Shown here: in pieces, positions 56,970 through 64,000 of the stretch
Layout: the number at the start of each line of letters is the position of its first letter
How positions within the stretch are numbered: position 1 is the stretch's first letter
NCBI RefSeq assembly: GCF_002207865.1
Contig: NZ_BDQM01000004.1
Coordinates: 150,000-213,999 of the forward strand
Direction of reading: 5' to 3'
DNA from: Colwellia marinimaniae
GTDB lineage: Bacteria; Pseudomonadota; Gammaproteobacteria; Enterobacterales; Alteromonadaceae
Length of the DNA stretch: 64,000 nt
Translations under genes and position numbers: made by a program
Notes under the pieces: generated by a model
Databases searched by the model: none
Told to the model about the DNA's origin: nothing
Seen by the model: the letters and a program-made list of their open reading frames with translations, nothing else

Positions 56970-57527
56970 TTCCGTTAGCTAAAAGCGCTTCAGCTTGTGG
57001 TACTTGTAGTCAATTTTCCCCTTGCTCAATAACCTAGTTAAAAAATATCAAGGTAAAGTGAACGTTGTTATGCGTTATACGCCATTACACCAAGGCTCAG
57101 CGCAGTATTCTTTATCGACCGCATCTGTTGGTATATTTTATCAACCTCATCAAAAAACATTTCTGCTTCGTCGCTTGGGTTTAGCCGACCTTTGACCCGT
57201 TTAAATAAGTAAAAATCGACTTGTATCTCCACGTCAGATAATACTTTACTGACCTATGGCTGTCATCGTTACCCTTACCAAGCAAGCAGATACGTACTAA
57301 ACGGAAAGAACGAGTCAATATCCTATACTAACAATATGAATTGATTAATTATTTATATTTATGGGTGAGTTGTTAGCCCAGCTAATGGCCTGATTTGATC
57401 ACGAAACCATGCCTTTATGGAGTAGAAGTAATTGATATTCATGCCTATTAATAAAAAATAGCGAATGATTAACATAGCCATTGCAGTATTAGCCACATAA
57501 TGTACGGATATGCTTTAAGGATACATC
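56970..57527. other. Intergenic region with a possible gene remnant
   Basis: This 558-base spacer separates two accessory genes. Apart from the small minus-strand frame at 57068-57232 I see no feature. The Shine-Dalgarno AAGGA precedes the next gene. Confidence 0.4.
57068..57232 (-). pseudogene. Small frame or decayed C-terminal gene fragment
   Basis: A 54-codon minus-strand frame from GTG 57232 reads VEIQVDFYLFKRVKGRLNPS, then DEAEMFFDEVDKIYQQMRS and a hydrophobic end. Composition is protein-like (balanced charge, helix pattern), unlike the random AT-rich peptides in other gaps, and the frame is open to a stop seven codons upstream of the GTG. There is no Shine-Dalgarno. It could be a small gene or the tail of a lost one. 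I recognise no family. Confidence 0.3.
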
Positions 57528-58217
57528 ATGAAACCAGATGAAGAATACGTTCTTGCGACTTTAGCGTCTAAATTCGGGGGGAAATATATCGATGGTGAAG
57601 ACCCGCCAGACGGTTATTTACTACTAAATAACCGCAGAATTGCCGTTGAAGTTACCAAACTGGTTGAGCACATCAATGAAAATGGCAAACGGCGCTCAAG
57701 GCTGGCAGATGATGTACCCATCTCGAATATCGTCGCACAGTTAAATGAAGAAATAGGCAAGCTAATTCCTAAGAACCGATGGATTCATCTTGTTATTCCT
57801 AGCCCAATTAAGCGTATCAATGACTTTAAAAAAGAGCTGACCGGCATAATTATCAATATGATCGCGATCAAGAAATACGATGCAGTGATAGACATTTTAG
57901 GTTATGTGGTATCAATCAATTTATATAAGTGTCAACACCCGCCAAAGATAAAAGTGGTGCCAGCAATAGCAACTAAATTTGCTTCGACAAACATTCAGGA
58001 AAACATTCTATTCCTGTTAGAAAACAGGATCAATATCAAGAATAAAAAATGCAATGCCAATGGCGATATAGATGAATATTGGCTGGCACTATTTAATACT
58101 TATTGCATGGCCGACATTGATTCATATCGGGCAGCCTATGACTCTCTAAAATTAGAGCATAATTTTAGTAAAATCTACTTAATTGATGGCTACCGACATG
58201 TTTATAAATTGTGCTGA
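57528..58217 (+). CDS. Orphan protein with a PD...EVT nuclease-like motif
   Basis: The 229-residue cytoplasmic protein has ATLASKFGGKYIDGEDPPDG (10-29) followed by RIAVEVTKL (37-45). The spacing PD(27-28)-x12-E41-V-T recalls the PD-(D/E)xK nuclease core, with Thr in place of the usual Lys. The second half has a conserved-looking YWLALFNTYCMADIDSY and ends in a short strand. I recall similar unnamed proteins in scattered bacteria. It has a good Shine-Dalgarno (AAGGA) and normal codon use. It is a single gene between a DUF3943 gene and the che cluster, with no visible partner methylase or toxin. Role unknown. Confidence 0.6.
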   Translation: MKPDEEYVLATLASKFGGKYIDGEDPPDGYLLLNNRRIAVEVTKLVEHINENGKRRSRLADDVPISNIVAQLNEEIGKLIPKNRWIHLVIPSPIKRINDFKKELTGIIINMIAIKKYDAVIDILGYVVSINLYKCQHPPKIKVVPAIATKFASTNIQENILFLLENRINIKNKKCNANGDIDEYWLALFNTYCMADIDSYRAAYDSLKLEHNFSKIYLIDGYRHVYKLC

Positions 58218-58636
58218 CGTTTGGTACGGGAGTGTCGGCTCAACATCTAGTTGCTAACCCTGGGGGGGTTCAGTTTAATTATTGATGATTGAATAAAGAG
58301 CGGCTTATGAATAAGCAATGCGATCACCTGTTGCGCTTTAATGGCTAGTGTTTCGCCAGGTGTAAAAAGTGCTAGGGTTAAAGCCAAATTTATTTGTCGA
58401 TAATCCTCTAAAAAGTGTAAGAATAGTTAATTTCTCTTGTGTTTTCAATATTTTATGCTAGCCGAAATAATGCCGTTAAACCTTGAGGCATAGTTACAAA
58501 ATGTTATATTAATACTATAATTATCAACTAGTTATATCATTTTTGTATTTTCGGATACTCTTTCTTGCATTCCGTTAAATCTGTCATATGCTTTAAGTCA
58601 CAAAGCACAATAATAAAAATACGGATATTTTAATAA
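58218..58636. other. Region upstream of the chemotaxis cluster
   Basis: No gene is visible. TAAA (58379-58382) and GTCGATAA (58396-58403) resemble a FliA (sigma-28) promoter, consensus TAAA-N15-GCCGATAA, but the spacing is 13. It lies about 235 bases before the STAS gene. Confidence 0.35.
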
Positions 58637-58912
58637 ATGATCAAATTCCCCAATGACTTAACAATTGCTCAGGTTGACGAGTATCGAGCTCTAATCATTC
58701 CCTTAATTGATGACCAAGATGTAATAACCATTGATGACAGTGAATTAACACGAATCGATACTATCGGCGTGCAATTTATCCTTGCCGTTGTTACCTATAT
58801 CACTGCCCAGGGTAAAGAAATTAAGTGGCAATCAAAATCCAGCGTTTTAAAGGAAAGTATTCAAAAACTTGGTATCAGTGATGCCATTTTATTGCAATAC
58901 ATCATGGATTGA
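58637..58912 (+). CDS. STAS-domain protein of the chemotaxis cluster
   Basis: The 91-residue protein is a single STAS domain, with DDSELTRIDTIGVQFILAVV (33-52) as the core. In SpoIIAA-like antagonists this loop reads D-S-S-G with the second Ser phosphorylated; here it is D41-T-I-G44, so classical Ser phosphorylation is unlikely. Similar STAS proteins head che clusters of other gammaproteobacteria. It starts the STAS-cheY-cheA-cheW-cheW-receptor series, 71 bases before cheY. It may scaffold or regulate the array. Confidence 0.8.
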   Translation: MIKFPNDLTIAQVDEYRALIIPLIDDQDVITIDDSELTRIDTIGVQFILAVVTYITAQGKEIKWQSKSSVLKESIQKLGISDAILLQYIMD

Positions 58913-58983
58913 GAACTTTTTCTTATTAAAAATATATCAATAGAATACAGCACTCCAATGCATTAAACGATGAGGAAACCAGT

Positions 58984-59346
58984 ATGACTAAAGTGTTAGT
59001 TGTTGATGACTCAAACTCCATAAGGGACATGGTCAGTTTTACCTTAAAAAGTGCCGGATACGAAACGGTTGAGGCAAAAGATGGTCAAGAGGGTTTAAGT
59101 AAAGCGAAAAGCAGTAATTTCGACTTGGTGATATCCGATGTAAATATGCCCAATATGGATGGCATTAGTTTATGTACCGAGTTACGCAAACTAGTAAATT
59201 TTAAATTTACCCCTATTTTGATGTTAACCACAGAAAGCTCTGCCGAGATGAAAATGCGTGGTAAATCGGCTGGTGCAACTGGTTGGTTGGTTAAGCCGTT
59301 TAACCCGGAAAAGTTGCTAGCTACCATTAAACGTGTGGTTAAGTAA
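58984..59346 (+). CDS. cheY: CheY-like single-domain response regulator
   Basis: The 120-residue receiver has DD (8-9), the phospho-acceptor Asp52 in VISDVNMPNMDG, TTE near residue 79 and the conserved Lys in LVKPFNP (about residue 104). It lacks any output domain, so it acts by binding a target such as the flagellar switch, or as a phosphate sink. GAGGAA precedes the ATG. It is 130 bases before cheA. As CheY proteins of minor clusters often do not bind FliM, the output is uncertain. Confidence 0.9.
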   Translation: MTKVLVVDDSNSIRDMVSFTLKSAGYETVEAKDGQEGLSKAKSSNFDLVISDVNMPNMDGISLCTELRKLVNFKFTPILMLTTESSAEMKMRGKSAGATGWLVKPFNPEKLLATIKRVVK

Positions 59347-59475
59347 CGTTGTTAAGTTAAAAAGTCTGTTTAATAAATTTAGTTCAGTAACTTAGTTATC
59401 TTAGGTGCTTTTAATACAAGTACCCTGTCGTGATAATACCCCTGATTTTGACAAGGAAAGAGTAGGTAATCACTT

Positions 59476-61614
59476 ATGACTGTTGATTTATCGCAATTTA
59501 TTCCAAGTTTTTTAGAAGAAAGCTTTGAAGGACTCGAGTTAATGGAGTCAGAATTATTAAATTTAAAAGAGGGGGATAATGAAACTATTCACTCAATTTT
59601 TAGAGCCGCTCACTCGATTAAAGGTGGGGCTGGCACTTTTGGCTTTGATAAAGTAACCGAGTTTACTCATCTAGTGGAAACCTTACTCGATGAAATGCGT
59701 GATGGACGACGAGAAATTACCAGTAAAGATACCGAGATATTACTTGAATCTGTCGATTGTATGCGCTTACTCATTGAAGCTGCTCGTGATGATGATAATT
59801 ATGACCATGATAAGGTTGAGCAAACCACTAGCCGCTTAGCTGAAACATTAGGCGATGAGCCGTCAAGTGACAGCGATAATCAAAGTGAAAATATAGTTGC
59901 AGCAAGTAATGTCTGCGGCTATACCATCAACTTCATTCCAGAGCATAGCTTAGCCAAAACGGGTAATGATCCACTCTTTATATTCAATGCCTTAGCAGAG
60001 TTAGGCCAGTTAACACTTAGTGCCGACTGCAATGATTTACCTGCTTTAGTGGATATTGATCCGCAAGAGCTCTATTTAAGCTGGCAACTAACGCTTTACA
60101 CCGACGTGGGTGAAGCTGAGATTAGAGAAATTTTTGAATGGGTTGAAGATGAATGTTTATTAGAATTAGTGCCCATAGCAGACACCTCAAATACATCTCA
60201 AGATATTGAAGTACTCGCCCCAGAAGAAGAGCCGCAATCGCAAAGCACGACAACCAACCAAGAGCAACTGGCGAGTACACAAAACGCTAGTTCTGCAATA
60301 GCAGGTGCGAAAGAGTCTACTGCTGAAGATACAAATATCCCCGCTACAGCTAAAGATAAAGATAAAGCTAAAGCTAAAGCAGATGTTGGCTCCATTCGGG
60401 TTGGGGTAGATAAAATTGATAATTTAATTAACTTAGTTGGCGAATTAGTTATCACCCAATCAATGTTATCTGAGTTAGGCAATGATTTTGACATGGACAA
60501 GGTTGATCGCCTTACCAGTGGCCTTGAACAGCTATTACAAAACACCAAAGAATTACAAGAAAGCGTTATGCGTATACGTATGCTGCCTATCAGCTTTGCC
60601 TTTAATCGTTTTCCTCGTCTTGTCCATGATCTAGCGATAAAAACGGGTAAGAAAATGGAATTAGTGATTAAGGGTGAGCAAACTGAATTAGATAAAACTG
60701 TGATGGAGCAAATTGGCGATCCCTTAGTACATTTAGTAAGAAATGCTGCTGACCACGGCATAGAATCATGCGAAGTTAGACTTGCTAAGGGTAAACCGGA
60801 AAAAGGCACCATTTCATTAGACGCCTATCACCAAGGTGGCAATATTGTTATTGAAGTGAAGGATGATGGCGCCGGTATAGATCGACAAGTTGTGTTGGAC
60901 AAAGCGGTCGAAAAAGGTCTCATTGAAGCTGATGCTATCTTAACGGAAAGCCAGGTATATGACTTATTATTTGAACCAGGTTTTTCAACCGCGGCAGAAG
61001 TCACTGATATATCCGGCCGTGGTGTTGGCATGGATGTGGTTAAGCGTAATATTCAATCACTTGGCGGCCGAATTCAAGTTGAGTCAACCCTGGGCAAAGG
61101 CAGCTGTTTTAGGGTGCATCTGCCGCTAACACTCGCCATTTTAGACGGGCAACTAGTCAAAGTGGGTAGCGAAACCTACATCATCCCTCTTATTGCGATT
61201 GTTGAATCCCTGCAAATTGATAACAAGCTAATTAATCGTGTTTCTGGCGATATGGTGCTTTATCGTTTACGTGATGACAACGTGCCCATTTTACCCATTT
61301 ATCAACTGTTCAATTTAGCGACAAAATGTACGGAAATAGATAAAGCCCTACTTGTCGTTGTTGAAGCTGACGGTCAAAAAATAGGCTTGATGGTGGATGA
61401 TTTACTTGCCCAGCAGCAAGTGGTTATAAAAAGTTTAAAAGATAATTATCAACAAGTTGCTGGTATCTCAGGGGCGACAATCCTTGGTGATGGCTCAGTC
61501 GCAATGATTCTTGATATACCGGGTATCATTCATATGGCGTTAGCACAAGCGCAGCATGCCCAACGGGAAAAAACCGACGGCAATGCTAGTGTAACAGCGG
61601 AGGTTTGTTTATGA
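59476..61614 (+). CDS. cheA: Chemotaxis histidine kinase CheA
   Basis: The 712-residue kinase has the P1 Hpt domain (1-110) with the phosphorylated His46 in FRAAHSIKGG and a central P2-like region (about 150-235) with FNALAELGQLTLSADCNDLP. A low-complexity Ala/Lys/Asp linker spans about 290-305. P3 dimerisation begins at VGVDKIDNLINLVGELVITQ; the P4 ATPase has VRNAADHGIE, DDGAGID and GRGVGMDVV. A CheW-like P5 domain closes it (about 560-700). The stop overlaps the cheW start (ATGA), so the two are translationally coupled. Confidence 0.95.
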   Translation: MTVDLSQFIPSFLEESFEGLELMESELLNLKEGDNETIHSIFRAAHSIKGGAGTFGFDKVTEFTHLVETLLDEMRDGRREITSKDTEILLESVDCMRLLIEAARDDDNYDHDKVEQTTSRLAETLGDEPSSDSDNQSENIVAASNVCGYTINFIPEHSLAKTGNDPLFIFNALAELGQLTLSADCNDLPALVDIDPQELYLSWQLTLYTDVGEAEIREIFEWVEDECLLELVPIADTSNTSQDIEVLAPEEEPQSQSTTTNQEQLASTQNASSAIAGAKESTAEDTNIPATAKDKDKAKAKADVGSIRVGVDKIDNLINLVGELVITQSMLSELGNDFDMDKVDRLTSGLEQLLQNTKELQESVMRIRMLPISFAFNRFPRLVHDLAIKTGKKMELVIKGEQTELDKTVMEQIGDPLVHLVRNAADHGIESCEVRLAKGKPEKGTISLDAYHQGGNIVIEVKDDGAGIDRQVVLDKAVEKGLIEADAILTESQVYDLLFEPGFSTAAEVTDISGRGVGMDVVKRNIQSLGGRIQVESTLGKGSCFRVHLPLTLAILDGQLVKVGSETYIIPLIAIVESLQIDNKLINRVSGDMVLYRLRDDNVPILPIYQLFNLATKCTEIDKALLVVVEADGQKIGLMVDDLLAQQQVVIKSLKDNYQQVAGISGATILGDGSVAMILDIPGIIHMALAQAQHAQREKTDGNASVTAEVCL

Positions 61615-62138
61615 ATATTCAAGCGATGGCACAAGATATTCCCGTCGAAGGTGAGCACACGATGGAAGGTGTCGACTTTATCACCAGCGGTGATCAATAT
61701 CTGACATTTTTATTAGCACAAGAGCAATATGCCGTGGATATTTTGTGTGTCGAAGAAATTAGAAGTTGGGAGCAACCAACAAAAATACCTAATGCGCCAA
61801 GTTATATTAAAGGTGTCATTAATATGAGAGGGATTATCGTGCCAATTGTCGATTTACGTCTCAAATTTAGTATTGGCGAAGCGAGTTACTTAGATACAAC
61901 GGTAGTTATAGTACTGACTTACCAAAGCGATAATAACTCACGCACTATTGGTTTTGTTGTTGATGCCGTTTCTGATGTGCTCAATGTTGACAATGCTGAT
62001 ATTAAACCTGCACCGGCATTTGGCGGCTGTGTTGGTCCCCAATATATTGAGGGCTTAATTAATAGTGAAAATAAGGTAGTAACCATACTCAATGTTGCCC
62101 ACTTGCAAAAAGTCGAGCCGCATAGATTGCATAGTTAA
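61611..62138 (+). CDS. cheW: Chemotaxis coupling protein CheW (first copy)
   Basis: The 175-residue coupling protein links CheA to receptors. The CheW domain starts near residue 22 (FITSGDQYLTFLLAQEQYAVDIL) and has IPNAPSYIKGVINMRGIIVPIVDLR, the receptor- and kinase-binding core. It has a 20-residue N-terminal extension. The start ATG 61611 overlaps the cheA stop and follows GGAGG; an in-frame TTG at 61605 is less likely. A second CheW gene follows 96 bases later. Confidence 0.92.
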   Translation: MNIQAMAQDIPVEGEHTMEGVDFITSGDQYLTFLLAQEQYAVDILCVEEIRSWEQPTKIPNAPSYIKGVINMRGIIVPIVDLRLKFSIGEASYLDTTVVIVLTYQSDNNSRTIGFVVDAVSDVLNVDNADIKPAPAFGGCVGPQYIEGLINSENKVVTILNVAHLQKVEPHRLHS

Positions 62139-62234
62139 TTTTTACCGGAGCCTCTGTAACAAACCGCAGTATAAATGTCTCGGTTATTTATATAACAGTG
62201 AGAATACCCTAACTATTTTGTTTAAGGAAAGAGC

Positions 62235-62792
62235 ATGACTGATATAGAACAAGAATATCTTACTTTCATCCTTCAGGGCGAAGAGTATGGCGTTGACATT
62301 CTATGTGTGCAAGAGATCCGTGTCTGGAGCGCTGTGACCGAACTTCCTAACAAACCCTGTTATATCAAAGGGGTAATTAATTTACGGGGCGTAATTATTC
62401 CAATTATCGATTTACGTTTACGTTTTGGTCAGCCAAAACTTGCTTATAATGATCAAACCGTCACCATCATTTTACGCCAGCAATCTAAAGAGAGCACTAT
62501 GGTAGTTGGTATTGTTGTCGATGCAGTTTCAGAAGTTTACAAGTTTAGCAAGCAATCTATACGCCAAGCACCTACTTTTGGCAGCAATATAGATAGCTGT
62601 TTTCTAAAAGGGCTAGCGTCAGTCGATGAGAAGTTAATTATTTTACTCGATAGTGACTCGCTATTAAATGAAGACGATCTATATCGCACTGTTCATGAAA
62701 ATGAAAATGAAAAAAGTACTGAGCAGGAGACCGTTGACTTATCGGGTAGCGAAGCGCTAACCACCTCAGCACCTACTTTATCGAGTGCTTAA
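62235..62792 (+). CDS. cheW: Chemotaxis coupling protein CheW (second copy)
   Basis: The 185-residue paralogue has YLTFILQGEEYGVDILCVQEIR (6-27) and LPNKPCYIKGVINLRGVIIPIIDLRL (36-61). It differs from the first CheW in a C-terminal acidic and Ser/Thr-rich tail (about 150-185) that may be disordered. AAGGAA (62224-62229) is the Shine-Dalgarno. Two CheW types in one cluster usually divide work between array edge and interior or between receptors. Confidence 0.92.
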   Translation: MTDIEQEYLTFILQGEEYGVDILCVQEIRVWSAVTELPNKPCYIKGVINLRGVIIPIIDLRLRFGQPKLAYNDQTVTIILRQQSKESTMVVGIVVDAVSEVYKFSKQSIRQAPTFGSNIDSCFLKGLASVDEKLIILLDSDSLLNEDDLYRTVHENENEKSTEQETVDLSGSEALTTSAPTLSSA

Positions 62793-62882
62793 CGATAATT
62801 ATCTAGCTAATTAAAATCGAGAGTAAAAGAGAGTTCCCCCCCATCAGCCATTATTAAAAATAACCACACAGGAAAATAACTT

Positions 62883-64000
62883 ATGACCCCCAAACAAATA
62901 AGTTTAGTGCAAGACAGTTGGCAAAAAGTATTACCCATCGCGCCACAAGCCGCAGAAATATTTTATGACACCTTGTTTGAAATGGACCCTTCATTAAAAA
63001 CTCTATTTCCCAACGATATTACCGAGCAAGGCAAAAAATTAATGGCGATGCTTGATACCGCGGTTAAGTTACTTGATAAACCAGATAAATTAATTCCTGC
63101 ATTAGAAAACTTAGGTGCCAAACATCATCATTACGGGGCAGAGCCTGAACATTACGATACGGTTGGCGCCGCGTTACTCAAAACTTTAGCACAAGGTTTA
63201 GGTGATGACTTTACCGCACCCATTAAAAAGGCTTGGACAGTGGTATACCAAACCTTAGCAACTACTATGATTGCCGGCGCAAATGCTGCCGCAAAAACTC
63301 AGTCAGCAAAAGGACCTAACATGGAACAGAATACTGTCGAAAATAATAAAAGCTCAGATTTAGTCACAAAATTTCAAGGGGCACTCGATCAATCTGCGAC
63401 CGCATTTATGATGATTGATCGTGATTTTAACGTCACGTATGCTAATCAGGCGACCTTGTCTTTATTAAAGAAACATGAAGCAACCTTTGCCGAGAATTGG
63501 CCGGGTTTTAAGGCAGATAAAGAAACCATTCTGTCGGCCAATATTGATAGTTTCCATACCAACCCGAGCCATCAACGGGAGTTATTATCAGATCCAAATA
63601 ACCTGCCATATAAAACTGATATTAGTATCAAACATCTTACCTTTGAGCTTAATGTTAGCGCCATCTTCAACGAAAAAGATGAATACATAGGTAATGCCCT
63701 TGAATGGCAAGATGTGACCGTGGCGCGAGCGCAAGAAAACAAAGCCGCGCAGTTACAAGGGGCTATTGACCAATCGGGTACTGCCAACATCATGATTGAT
63801 AGGGATTTCAATATTACCTATGCTAATGCCGCGACCTTAGCTTTACTGAAAGAACATGAAGCTGTCTTTGCTGAGAATTGGCCGGGTTTTGTCGCCGATC
63901 CAGAGGTGATTATTGGCACTAACATTGACAGTTTTCATAAAGTTCCAGCACATCAACGTAAATTACTCGATGATCCAAATAACTTACCGTTTAAAACCGA
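62883..64000 (+). CDS. Globin-PAS-PAS chemoreceptor (N-terminal part)
   Basis: The frame is open to the window end (372 codons). Residues 1-140 are a globin of the flavohaemoglobin/Vitreoscilla type, with Tyr28 (B10), Phe42 (CD1), Gln49 (E7) and the haem His81 (F8) in LGAKHHHYG. Two PAS domains follow, starting near residues 166 and 293, and repeat with a 127-residue period (GALDQSATAFMMIDRDF and GAIDQSGTANIMIDRDF). No membrane segment is seen. The C-terminal methyl-accepting domain is inferred from the neighbouring cheA-cheW genes and lies outside the window. It should sense O2, NO or redox state. Confidence 0.85.
   Translation, partial: MTPKQISLVQDSWQKVLPIAPQAAEIFYDTLFEMDPSLKTLFPNDITEQGKKLMAMLDTAVKLLDKPDKLIPALENLGAKHHHYGAEPEHYDTVGAALLKTLAQGLGDDFTAPIKKAWTVVYQTLATTMIAGANAAAKTQSAKGPNMEQNTVENNKSSDLVTKFQGALDQSATAFMMIDRDFNVTYANQATLSLLKKHEATFAENWPGFKADKETILSANIDSFHTNPSHQRELLSDPNNLPYKTDISIKHLTFELNVSAIFNEKDEYIGNALEWQDVTVARAQENKAAQLQGAIDQSGTANIMIDRDFNITYANAATLALLKEHEAVFAENWPGFVADPEVIIGTNIDSFHKVPAHQRKLLDDPNNLPFKT

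Noticed and set aside
60198..60812. 204-codon open frame on the minus strand inside cheA
   Set aside because: It mirrors the coding bias of cheA and has no family signature.

Overview
The window is AT-rich gammaproteobacterial chromosome, most like an Alteromonadales marine bacterium of the Colwellia / Thalassotalea type. The reasons are the hexR / zwf-pgl-edd-eda Entner-Doudoroff locus beside pykA, the rne-rluC-yceF-yceD-rpmF-plsX-fab-pabC-mltG-tmk-holB-ycfH synteny, and a soluble-receptor type chemotaxis cluster. The genus is inferred from gene content and recalled protein similarity, not from a search. No rRNA, tRNA, prophage, CRISPR array or intact insertion sequence was seen.

Layout. 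1-4 kb: the end of a YafJ-type amidotransferase, rlmF, a DUF2947 protein, a small membrane protein and a Sel1-repeat membrane protein. 4-9 kb: dinG and polB diverge around one near-consensus LexA box. 9-13 kb: metC, a 230-bp MITE-like element, a PhoA-family alkaline phosphatase and hinT. 13-15.4 kb: a LytS/LytTR-type two-component pair. 15.4-23.2 kb: pykA, hexR, and divergently zwf-pgl-edd-eda, with two tandem HexR-type operators upstream of zwf. 23.2-24.8 kb: two tandem paralogues with a GYF_2 domain followed by a coiled coil. 25-42 kb: rne, rluC, a HAD phosphatase, yceF, yceD, rpmF, the fatty-acid genes (plsX, fabD, fabG, acpP, fabF, with no fabH), pabC, mltG, tmk, holB, pilZ and ycfH. 42-55 kb: a CPA2 antiporter, tesA divergent from ybbA-ybbP, an AI-2E transporter family protein, an LprI-like protein, yciI, yciB, a truncated haemoglobin, and a TetR regulator divergent from fadH with two matching operators. 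55-58.6 kb is the most accessory-looking part: a DUF3943 outer-membrane protein behind a 15-bp minisatellite, a possible gene remnant, and an orphan protein with a PD...EVT nuclease-like motif. 58.6 kb to the end: an STAS-cheY-cheA-cheW-cheW cluster leading into a receptor that starts with a globin domain followed by tandem PAS domains and runs off the window.

How the parts work together. Glucose-6-phosphate is oxidised by Zwf and Pgl, then cleaved by Edd and Eda to pyruvate and glyceraldehyde-3-phosphate; HexR senses the pathway and sits between this operon and pykA. The rne-to-ycfH block links RNA decay, ribosome maturation (RluC, L32) and phospholipid / fatty-acid synthesis, in the order known from E. 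coli apart from the missing fabH. The terminal chemotaxis cluster looks like a self-contained oxygen or redox sensing array in which a haem globin is directly coupled to the receptor.

The strongest leads are the globin-PAS receptor and its che cluster, the shared SOS box with a DinG that lacks one Fe-S cysteine, the GYF_2/coiled-coil pair, the orphan PD...EVT protein, and the MITE-like element.
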